A stretch of DNA of 26,556 nt from JASSUD01 sp031963225. GTDB lineage: Bacteria > Pseudomonadota > Gammaproteobacteria > Burkholderiales > Burkholderiaceae. The DNA is taken from positions 1 through 26,556 of the forward strand of contig JASSUD010000038.1 of NCBI GenBank assembly GCA_031963225.1. The letters run 5' to 3'. Of this stretch, positions 1-5,781 are shown piece after piece; position 1 is the stretch's first letter, and the number at the start of each line of letters is the position of its first letter. The notes beneath the pieces are model-generated. The model did not search any database and had not been told where the DNA came from. It saw only the letters and a list, made by a program, of their open reading frames with translations. The translations under genes were made by a program, and so were the position numbers.

Positions 1-159
1 GTTTTTATTGCCTCTAGTGGCATGTCTTTAAATGGGGTTGCGGGGGCAGGATTTGTTATTTGTAGACCCCAAATAATGCTTGTAGAGCGCGTTAGAGTCC
101 CTAAGCTTTATGGTGATGAAATACAGGCTATGCAGCGAAAACATAACTTAAAAAAATAA
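1..159 (+). CDS. 3' end of an unrecognised gene (partial)
   Basis: Frame 1 is open from the first base to a TAA at 157-159, giving 52 residues that enter from outside the window. I do not recognise the family. The C-terminus contains Gly-rich and aromatic positions (GVAGAGFVICR) followed by an ML-x-x-R-x-R-x-P-x-x-YGD pattern. The same pattern recurs in a decayed copy near 1717-1851, which argues that the frame is really coding. It is too short at the window edge for a functional assignment. Confidence 0.55.
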   Translation, partial: VFIASSGMSLNGVAGAGFVICRPQIMLVERVRVPKLYGDEIQAMQRKHNLKK

Positions 160-353
160 AGCACCTTCGCCCTGCCCTACTCCACTTTTTCAGTTGGAAA
201 CTGGATAACAGAAATTTTTTGATAAGCGTATTTTGCTGCTTCCCGTTGGAATAGGTTCTTTTTAATTTGCTGCAGTATTGATTCCATGTACGGGTATTGA
301 TACGAGAAAGGGCGCAAGCTCACTTTAGGTATGGGCCCTTTACGCTACCTGCA

Positions 354-1433
354 ATGAACACAGACACTCCCCCAAATATTATGCATTCTCAGCATAATGC
401 AAATGTTGCTTCCACAAGTTCCTCCGACAGTAGTACATCGCAGCAAAACCAACCCCAGGGACAGGATGTAGTAGCGCTTGATTTACTTACCAAGAATGGC
501 GAGTTGTATAACACCCTTCTTAAGGCTAATGTAAAGCTTGATAGGCTGTCAGTCAAATTCAAGCAGGGCTACCCGCAACTCATAAGATCACTACTTTTAA
601 GTGGTCGATTTGATAAGATCGGTACCATAATTATTGGTGCAAAGGAGGCGATTGCTCCTGGCCTTACCCTTAAAACTCAGCAAAATTTAGAGGTAGCTTA
701 TAAGGAGTCACAGGATACTTGGAGCAAACTCTTCCTTCTTTTACAAAGCGACGACGTTAAGCATTGCCTTACTACTGATTCTCCATATGAAGGGATATGC
801 AAAGTACTCCATTTGGTTGCGGAAGTTGCTACAGTTGTTGGCGTTATACTGGCCTTCGTTTTCGGCACGCTGAAGAATGATAAAGGCAAGCTGCAGAGTA
901 CCCTAATAGTAGCTCTGGTAAGTGTGGTTATCAAGATGTTAATACGGACCTTCGATAACCTAGCAAAATACAGAACCAAACACACTAATATTGTCAAAAA
1001 TACCCTATTTGACCCTCCTTTGATAGACAATTTAAGGAAAAGGATAGATGAGATGAACACTGAACGAATTCTTAACCACTTTGACCGGAGGTTTGATTCC
1101 ATAGAAAGGCAGCTGCAGTTGCCGCGGCCACCGCAGCTGCGGCAACTGCAAGGGCGACTGGAACAGCCACTGGAACTGGAACTGGAACTGCCACTGGAAC
1201 CGCAACAGCCACTGGAACTGCAACAGCTACTGCAACATCAGCATCAACATCAACATCAGCATCAACATCAACAGCCACTGCAACAGCAACAGCAACAGCA
1301 GCTACTAGGGGACTTGCAAGGGAAGCTGGAAAAGCTGGAAAAGCAGCAAGAGGAAACTACGAAGGAGATAAAAGGTATATTGGAAGAACTTAAGGAAGCA
1401 AGAAAAGCAGAGGATGTTACCAAAAACGCTTAA
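354..1433 (+). CDS. Membrane-hairpin protein with Gln/His-rich low-complexity tail; effector-like accessory gene
   Basis: No family is recognised. From the ATG at 354 the protein has 359 residues. It has a Ser/Asn/Gln-rich N-terminus and a helical middle. Two hydrophobic segments at about residues 152-173 and 182-198 are separated by a short Lys-rich turn. A probable coiled coil follows, then a low-complexity stretch built from Leu-Glu, His-Gln and Gln repeats, and a charged helical end. The start is uncertain: the frame is open upstream to a TTG at 297, and no candidate start has a good Shine-Dalgarno. The organisation (helical region, hydrophobic hairpin, coiled coil) resembles the proteins at 12829-13800 and 14070-15704, but I see no convincing residue-level homology. 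The position matches the right-end accessory zone of P2-type phages. Export to a eukaryotic host or pore formation are only hypotheses. Confidence 0.75.
   Translation: MNTDTPPNIMHSQHNANVASTSSSDSSTSQQNQPQGQDVVALDLLTKNGELYNTLLKANVKLDRLSVKFKQGYPQLIRSLLLSGRFDKIGTIIIGAKEAIAPGLTLKTQQNLEVAYKESQDTWSKLFLLLQSDDVKHCLTTDSPYEGICKVLHLVAEVATVVGVILAFVFGTLKNDKGKLQSTLIVALVSVVIKMLIRTFDNLAKYRTKHTNIVKNTLFDPPLIDNLRKRIDEMNTERILNHFDRRFDSIERQLQLPRPPQLRQLQGRLEQPLELELELPLEPQQPLELQQLLQHQHQHQHQHQHQQPLQQQQQQQLLGDLQGKLEKLEKQQEETTKEIKGILEELKEARKAEDVTKNA
1140..1306 (+). repeat. CAA/CAG/CAT and CTGGAA simple repeats within the coding region
   Basis: Short in-frame tandem units encode the Leu-Glu, His-Gln and poly-Gln stretches of the protein starting at 354. 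They include repeated CTGGAA units, alternating CATCAG/CATCAA units and a run of CAG/CAA codons. The unit lengths are multiples of three, so copy-number change would alter protein length without breaking the frame. Confidence 0.85.
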
Positions 1434-1704
1434 ATATTAATTAAATACTCTACTTTAAGAGAGCCAGATAGATGCGCTATCGTTTCATTCAGAAAAATTT
1501 GCTCGCCCATCATTCGATGAATTAACCATCCAGCTCGATTAATTTTCAATAATATTGCTAAAGGCCCAGCTCTTTGATTTACCAGGGCTTTTCAATGGCA
1601 ATGTAAGATTAAAGCATATCACGCAATCCCCAAAAGTCCTTAGCGGCCTAATGGGGAAATACATTCCTCACTGTTAAGAATGATAGCATATGCGCCAAAT
1701 ATGA
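1434..1704. other. Non-coding stretch with no recognised feature
   Basis: About 270 bases with many stops in all frames. I see one small hairpin (GATAG/CTATC near 1468-1482) and no convincing gene, RNA or terminator. The end of this stretch may contain further out-of-frame debris of the pseudogene that follows. Confidence 0.5.
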
Positions 1705-1851
1705 CGGCCCTGCAAGAAGTACTTTGCGACTACAGAAGGACCTACAAATAGAGTGAAAGGGACAGGATTTTGCATTTATAGACACGAAAGAATGCTTACA
1801 GCGCGGGCTCGTCTTCCCCTTATTTATGGAGATCAGCCAAAAATAAAATAG
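1705..1851 (+). pseudogene. Decayed relative of the gene ending at 159
   Basis: The frame ending at the TAG at 1849-1851 translates to 44 residues (from 1717) that align with the last part of the 1-159 frame. Shared positions are F-A-(S/T)-(S/T), N-x-V-x-G-x-G-F-x-I-x-R, ML-x-x-R-x-R-x-P and YGD. The frame is closed upstream by a TGA at 1702-1704. A neighbouring frame is open just before this point, so a frameshift is likely. The two related pieces flank the gene at 354-1433. The function is unknown. Confidence 0.5.
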
Positions 1852-1956
1852 TAGAAACAGAATTGGAGAGAGCACTACACACCCTGCGGCATCCAGTGAG
1901 TGGATAGGCAGCGCTGCGCCATAAGGCGATATTTGCAAAGCTTGATAAAGAGTCTC

Positions 1957-2280
1957 TTACTGAAGAGCTAGATTACGTACTTCAAATTCAATCTTAAGTA
2001 CGTTTTTTAGCGTCTTTAAAATTGCACAAAGGCTTGTCATCGTTGGATTCCCTGATGGAGAAAGCATCCGATAAAGGCTCCTGCTCGGTTTTTTTATGTC
2101 TTGTGCAAGCTGCTCGAAGCCAATGGTGGCATTCACTAAATCGCGCAGCACCAGTTTTGCTGTGTCTGCTTCACCATTTAAAAATAAGGTTACTGCCTGA
2201 TCAAAAAGCGCTTTGGCGAAATCTGGGTCTTGCTGGACGCGTGCTATAACCGTTTCTTTAAAATCTCGTGTAAGTGCCAT
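1957..2280 (-). CDS. Antitoxin-type DNA-binding protein of a RelE-family module
   Basis: The 107-residue product starting MALTRDFKETV fits a widespread antitoxin family. These proteins have a small helical N-terminus (DPDFAKALFDQA, LFLNGEADTAKLVLRDLVNAT) followed by a helix-turn-helix (GFEQLAQDIKKPSRSLYRML, SPSGNPT). In this family the protein neutralises a RelE-like mRNA-cleaving toxin and represses its own operon. I chose the ATG at 2278-2280 because AGAGGA lies about six bases upstream. The open frame extends further upstream, but that part overlaps the toxin remnant. The cognate toxin gene immediately upstream is ruined, so this appears to be an orphan antitoxin. It is transcribed divergently from higBA. 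Confidence 0.8.
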   Translation of the reverse strand: MALTRDFKETVIARVQQDPDFAKALFDQAVTLFLNGEADTAKLVLRDLVNATIGFEQLAQDIKKPSRSLYRMLSPSGNPTMTSLCAILKTLKNVLKIEFEVRNLALQ

Positions 2281-2420
2281 CATTTCCTCTTTTGCATTTT
2301 TTGAACAACTCTGGCCGCCTCTGTTTTTCGACGCTTGTACGCTTACCATAAGTGGACGGCGCTATCAATATCTGCCTGTTGCCGATGTTTGGTTCCACCA
2401 CCAAGTAAAACAATGATTTT
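2280..2420 (-). pseudogene. RelE-type toxin remnant (C-terminal fragment)
   Basis: On the minus strand, directly upstream of the antitoxin, the frame reads KIIVLLGGGTKHRQQADID, SAVHLW, an in-frame TAA (2343-2345), then AYKRRK and on to a TGA at 2280-2282 that overlaps the antitoxin start. The pattern VLLxGGxK-x-x-Q-x-x-DI followed by YK-x-R is the usual C-terminus of RelE-like killer proteins paired with this antitoxin family. The N-terminal two thirds is missing, and the higBA control region occupies that place. A functional toxin is not expected. Confidence 0.65.
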
Positions 2421-2427
2421 CAAACTT

Positions 2428-2455
2428 GCCAGTAACAAATCTATTTGTCACTGGC
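2428..2455. promoter_or_regulatory. 28-base inverted repeat, probable operator
   Basis: GCCAGTAACAAAT and ATTTGTCACTGGC are complementary at 12 of 13 positions around a 2-base centre. The repeat lies between the divergent antitoxin gene (start 2280) and higB (start 2501). This is where HigA-type repressors bind to autoregulate. The repressor assignment is inferred from position. Confidence 0.6.
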
Positions 2456-2459
2456 GCAC

Positions 2460-2474
2460 ATCTGTTTGACAGAT
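2460..2474. promoter_or_regulatory. Second inverted repeat upstream of higB
   Basis: ATCTGT-TTG-ACAGAT is a perfect 6-base dyad five bases downstream of the longer palindrome and 26 bases upstream of the higB start. It could be a second operator or part of the same control region. Its sequence differs from that of the longer dyad. Confidence 0.4.
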
Positions 2475-2500
2475 TCTGTTTCATGGAATATCATGCAAAC

Positions 2501-2779
2501 ATGATCCATTCGTTCACTTGTCTCAACACCGAGGCGCTTTTCCGTAGCCAAGTCGTGCCCAAGTTCAAGAACATTGAACGTGTGGCACGGCGAAAACTCT
2601 TGCAACTACATGCTGCTACTGAATTGGCAAGTTTGAGAGTTCCCCCTGGGAATCAGCTTGAGGCATTAAAGGGTGACCGCCGAGGGCAATACAGTATCCG
2701 CATTAACGACCAGTGGCGAATCTGTTTTGTATGGCATGACGATGGTGTATACCAAGTCGAAATTGTAGACTACCACTAG
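2501..2779 (+). CDS. higB: HigB-type toxin (RelE/ParE superfamily, plasmid-maintenance killer)
   Basis: The 92-residue protein matches the usual HigB length. It carries family features: MIHSF start, LHAATELASLRVPPGNQLEALKG (the L-x-x-PPG-N-x-L-x-x-L-x-G motif), then GQYSIRINDQWRICFVW and a final VEIVDYH. HigB enzymes cleave mRNA on the ribosome. I chose the ATG at 2501 because it gives the canonical N-terminus; an in-frame ATG also exists at 2483. No strong Shine-Dalgarno is visible, which is common for tightly regulated toxins. Its stop overlaps the Shine-Dalgarno of higA, so the two genes form an operon with toxin first, typical of HigBA. Confidence 0.9.
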   Translation: MIHSFTCLNTEALFRSQVVPKFKNIERVARRKLLQLHAATELASLRVPPGNQLEALKGDRRGQYSIRINDQWRICFVWHDDGVYQVEIVDYH

Positions 2780-2787
2780 GAGTAAAA

Positions 2788-3096
2788 ATGGCTGAACTAC
2801 TTGACGAAATCCACCCTGGCGAAATCTTGCTGGAAGATTTTATGAAGCCGATGGACATATCTGCCCGTCAGCTTTCGGCAGATATTGATGTTTCGCCTAG
2901 TCGGATCAGTGAGCTGGTGCATAGAAAGCGGCCCATTACTGCTGACACCGCTTTGCGGCTTGGCTTATTTTTCGATATGGAGCCAAGATTTTGGATGAAT
3001 CTGCAAATGGAATATGACATACGTGTCGCGGCGCGTACCGTGCGCGAAAAAATTGCATCTCGGATTCGTGTTTTTCATCGTCACGCCGCTGCGTGA
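2788..3096 (+). CDS. higA: HigA-type antitoxin (XRE helix-turn-helix)
   Basis: This 102-residue protein begins MAELLDEIHPGEILLEDFMKP, the standard opening of HigA antitoxins. A helix-turn-helix follows (ISARQLSADIDVSPSRISELV, then HRKRPITADTALRLGLFF). The WMNLQMEYDIRVA segment that ends the fold is also typical. It would bind and inhibit HigB and repress the operon at the palindromes upstream of higB. AGGAGT at 2778-2783, overlapping the higB stop, gives a good ribosome site. The module looks intact, unlike the two ruined toxin-antitoxin sets around it. Confidence 0.92.
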   Translation: MAELLDEIHPGEILLEDFMKPMDISARQLSADIDVSPSRISELVHRKRPITADTALRLGLFFDMEPRFWMNLQMEYDIRVAARTVREKIASRIRVFHRHAAA

Positions 3097-3193
3097 TGGT
3101 TGGCTACAGTGCAAAAATACAGGCCAAGCCGCATTGATTTGACCCACTGCGCAAAACACTTTTTTAGTACTACCAGCATTTAAATTTCATCTT

Positions 3194-3219
3194 AACCTTG
3201 CCTTAGCGCAAGGTTTTTT
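3194..3219 (+). terminator. Intrinsic terminator after higBA
   Basis: AACCTTGC pairs with GCAAGGTT around a 6-base loop (CTTAGC), and the T-run continues to 3219. It is about 100 bases downstream of the higA stop. Confidence 0.85.
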
Positions 3220-3306
3220 ATGCCCCTCCTCCCCCACTTGCTGAATTTCCCACAAATTAAAATCTTTGCAAAACCCCTCGCTACAATCTGAGGGACTAAA
3301 AAAAAC

Positions 3307-3578
3307 GTTACAAAGGTTGCTGAACTGAAAAAATAGCTACTTTCCTTTATAACTCAATGAGTTAAAGGAATTTATAAAGGGTTACAAAAAGTTAACAAAT
3401 CAGTAACGTGTGACTTTTATTAGAGCTAATAATGCCTAAAGCAGTATTTAATATTGCACTGCAAATAGAGCTTTTTGTTACGCCAATGTAATCTTCCTGT
3501 AACTGTTTTGGAGTTACAAATTTTTTCCTTATATATCAATATGTTATGCGCTATTTTTAGCTTTAAAATCAATGTAAC
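3307..3578. repeat. Cluster of seven GTTAC/GTAAC motifs in AT-rich non-coding DNA
   Basis: GTTAC occurs at 3307, 3381, 3477 and 3513. Its complement GTAAC occurs at 3403, 3499 and 3574. One pair forms a perfect 7-base dyad (TGTAACT at 3498, AGTTACA at 3512). A separate dyad around 3352-3375 has AACTCA/TGAGTT arms. No plausible gene lies in 3220-3770. The cluster could be protein-binding sites such as iterons or packaging sites, or a compositional effect. Confidence 0.4.
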
Positions 3579-3773
3579 TCGTTTCCAAGCCTCATAACTA
3601 GAATAAAGATTTATGTATAGATTCAATCTGCTGGTCCATTTTTATATGTAATGGGATAACCTCTATTCCGCCGCATCGCTCTGCATCAAAATGCACTATT
3701 TTTTAATGCTTTCTATACGTTATCCCCTTTGTAATACGGGCTTCCCAGCGCTATCACCATGCATCGAAAATTG

Positions 3774-3827
3774 CGGATTACAAAAAGAGCTCGGGCGCGG
3801 GGGACCGCACATGAGAAGGTAAATCCG
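3774..3827. other. Candidate cos (packaging) site
   Basis: A GC-rich core at 3793-3810 stands out from AT-rich surroundings and ends GGGGGACCGCAC. The P2 cohesive end as I remember it, GGCGAGGCGGGGAAAGCAC, shares the GGGGA-x-x-GCAC portion and 12 of 19 positions without gaps. The core is flanked by near-inverted repeats (CGGATTAC at 3774, GTAAATCCG at 3819). It sits to the left of the portal/terminase genes, where cos lies in P2. This is a similarity and position argument only. Confidence 0.45.
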
Positions 3828-3843
3828 TATGTTTCTAACTTAA

Positions 3844-3942
3844 TTACTTTTACTCATGTACGCCAAGAATGAATTAGATACGGTAGCTGGACAACAATTG
3901 AAGGAGTTAAAAGTTGCTGCCGAAGCAACCTTTAAACGATAA
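3844..3942 (+). pseudogene. C-terminal remnant of a RelE/HigB2-type toxin
   Basis: The frame reads LLLLMYAKNELDTVAGQQLK, ELKVAAEATFKR, then TAA. The LLLxxYAKNExDxxxxxQLKxL pattern is the usual C-terminus of RelE-family toxins encoded just before a HigA2-type antitoxin. A TAA at 3841-3843 closes the frame upstream, so the catalytic N-terminal part is lost. It overlaps the start of the antitoxin pseudogene, as expected for an ancestral overlapping operon. Confidence 0.6.
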
Positions 3943-4228
3943 AGAGCTGAAAATTTGGGAAAGTGGCCGCGATATCAGAGCGGAGCTCAGACAAGCTATT
4001 CACGAAATGCAGCAAGGCCAAGTAGTGCCTATTGAGCTTTCCATAGTCGCTACAACACGTATCCAAATTGGCCTCTCACAAAAATTATTTGCCAAACTAT
4101 TGGGCGTGTCGAAGCGTACTTTGCAAGAGTAGGAACAGGGACGACGCAAACCTTCTGGTGCTGCACAGACGCTCCTTAAAATTGCACAGCGTCATCCCGA
4201 GGTATTCCAAGAATTAGGTATGGCTTGA
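3914..4228 (+). pseudogene. HigA2-like XRE antitoxin interrupted by an amber codon
   Basis: The frame starts at a TTG with AAGGAG seven bases upstream. It runs through a helix-turn-helix (RIQIGLSQKLFAKLLGVSKR, TLQE), stops at TAG (4130-4132), then continues EQGRRKPSGAAQTLLKIAQR, HPEVFQELGMA to TGA at 4226-4228. The family motif here is L-Q-x-WEQGRR-x-PSGAA, so the TAG replaces the conserved Trp codon (TGG to TAG). Reading through restores a full-length 104-codon antitoxin. Together with the truncated toxin in front, this is a dead toxin-antitoxin module. It could still function only if the host suppresses amber codons. Confidence 0.75.
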
Positions 4229-4290
4229 GTATTATCGCCTTACAGTAATAAAGCGAGAGGGAGCTAAAATATGTGCTCCTTTGGCAATCG

Positions 4291-4773
4291 CTATATCACG
4301 TCAGAAACCCAGGTCGAATCAGAGCCTATAGAGCCGCATAGTGTCGCTGTAGAGGGTGTAGGGGAAGCAGGAGGCGTAGCGTGTAGCCTGGATAATGCAG
4401 TGTCGTGCATCTGGTGAAGGTGTGCTTGTTCCGCTTGCCCTTCTGTCACGGTGCAATCTAGGAATGAGCCATAGACGTAGAGCCAAATGGGCACTATCAA
4501 GGTTACGACTATGCCAGATAGGACTGGCATCCAAAGCACCGGAAAGCACAAACCGCCACAAGTAAGCAATGCGACTAAAATAGCACTCACAGAGGGAATC
4601 CACCTTTCTATCGTATCGACCGTGCTCTGATGGCTCTGCAATGCTTCCAACAGAAGCACTACTTCCGTAATGCGTTGAGCACATGCCTCTGGCGTAATGT
4701 CCTCCTGCTCTAAAGGTAGAGGTGCCATAGTGCGGCACAAGATGGGCCAAGCGGAATAATTCCCTATCAGCAT
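4291..4773 (-). CDS. Small two-segment membrane protein downstream of the portal gene
   Basis: The 160-residue product is not recognised. The N-terminal third is helical. It is followed by two strongly hydrophobic stretches at about residues 60-80 and 82-104 (SVSAILVALLTCGGLCFPVL and SGIVVTLIVPIWLYVYGSFL). A soluble Ser/Thr/Pro-rich tail ends the protein. AAGGAG seven bases upstream of the ATG supports the start. It lies 33 bases after the portal stop on the same strand, so it is probably co-transcribed with P and Q, between the putative cos site and Q. P2 has no gene of this kind there, so I read it as an accessory gene. The hydrophobic hairpin recalls the other cargo proteins in this window. 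Confidence 0.75.
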   Translation of the reverse strand: MLIGNYSAWPILCRTMAPLPLEQEDITPEACAQRITEVVLLLEALQSHQSTVDTIERWIPSVSAILVALLTCGGLCFPVLWMPVLSGIVVTLIVPIWLYVYGSFLDCTVTEGQAEQAHLHQMHDTALSRLHATPPASPTPSTATLCGSIGSDSTWVSDVI

Positions 4774-4806
4774 ACGATATCTCCTTGGTAGTGGTTTAAC
4801 GGGGCT

Positions 4807-5781
4807 TTAGTCCATGGGGCTAGTATCGCTATCGTGCAAACCCGTTTTAAATCGAAACACCTCCTCCCCGATAATGGCATTCACGCCTTTTAAATCCTCT
4901 TGCAGTGGTCGTATTTCATGCTCAAAGAAAACCGTCGCCGCATCTTTAACATTGCCAAAACCCCCCGTGTTATGCGGCACGATGGCGAGTAGATGAGGTG
5001 GTACACGGTGCGCAACGAGAATGTCGTCCCGCGTGATGTTTTTGATATTAAAAAACTCATCGCGTGCGTGGACTTCTGAGACAGGAATGAGCTGGATACC
5101 GTCTTTTTTGCCATTGGGCGCATACATAAACAGGTTTCTAAAGTTGCCTGGGCCTTTGCTGTCTTTGAGGGCTTGGCGTAGCGCATCAATATCCGCTTCT
5201 TGTTGCGCAGGATCGGTCATATACAGAATAAAACCGGCATGGCTGCCATTTTCGTAATATTTGCGTCGAAACAGGGTGGCAGATTCATTGAGCCAAGCAG
5301 AATGTAGGGCCCCGAGATAATCGGGTAAGCCGTAGATCTCTTGATGAATATCGGGTTCATAGACATGGACGATGTGATCGGCAGGAAATTGATGGGCTTC
5401 GATTCCATGCACAAAATACCAACTCTGCAGATCACGACCTCGTCGCATATATTTGGCGAGGATCGGCTCTAGCCTTTGTAGTTGTCCAAGTCGGTTGATT
5501 TGCTTTTCTAAATACGCATTGCCAAAGATTAAAAAATCCTGTGCGAAACGCCGAAACGCACAGCGAGACAGCAACGGATGCGCAATAAAGGACGATACCA
5601 ATTGATTGCGTTTAAAGCGCAAGGCGGAGCCGTGATGCGGTCCTACTGCATACGTTTTAGCAATACCCTCCCAACTGATCGGCGGTTCAAACCAGCGATC
5701 TTGTTCTGCACAGTGGAAATAGCTAAGCCAGTCTGTACTTTGTAATATTGGGGCCGGATCGCCAAAGGTGAAGATATCCAT
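4807..5781 (-). CDS. Q: Portal protein, P2 gpQ family
   Basis: The 324-residue protein is close to P2 gpQ (about 344). It would form the dodecameric ring at the capsid vertex through which DNA is packaged and to which the tail attaches. Family segments include FTFGDPAPIL at the N-terminus, WYEPPISWEGIAK-like text (WFEPPISWEGIAKTY), FGNAYLEK, HIVHVYEPDIHQEIYGLPDY, RRKYYENGSHAGFILYMTD, and RVPPHLLAIVPHNTGGFGNV near the C-terminus. I chose the ATG at 5781, whose first base overlaps the last base of the terminase stop; GGAG lies about ten bases upstream. An in-frame TTG lies one codon earlier. The gene is translationally coupled to P. Confidence 0.95.
   Translation of the reverse strand: MDIFTFGDPAPILQSTDWLSYFHCAEQDRWFEPPISWEGIAKTYAVGPHHGSALRFKRNQLVSSFIAHPLLSRCAFRRFAQDFLIFGNAYLEKQINRLGQLQRLEPILAKYMRRGRDLQSWYFVHGIEAHQFPADHIVHVYEPDIHQEIYGLPDYLGALHSAWLNESATLFRRKYYENGSHAGFILYMTDPAQQEADIDALRQALKDSKGPGNFRNLFMYAPNGKKDGIQLIPVSEVHARDEFFNIKNITRDDILVAHRVPPHLLAIVPHNTGGFGNVKDAATVFFEHEIRPLQEDLKGVNAIIGEEVFRFKTGLHDSDTSPMD

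Noticed and set aside
1072..1278. Minus-strand open frame with Val-Ala/Val-Asp repeats
   Set aside because: It is the antisense reading of the Gln/His/Leu repeats in the 354-1433 gene and has no independent start signal.
1471..1521. Short frame MRYRFIQKNLLAHHSMN, possibly the start of an IS3-family orfB
   Set aside because: The resemblance is limited to a few residues and stops before any diagnostic motif; no DDE region is present.
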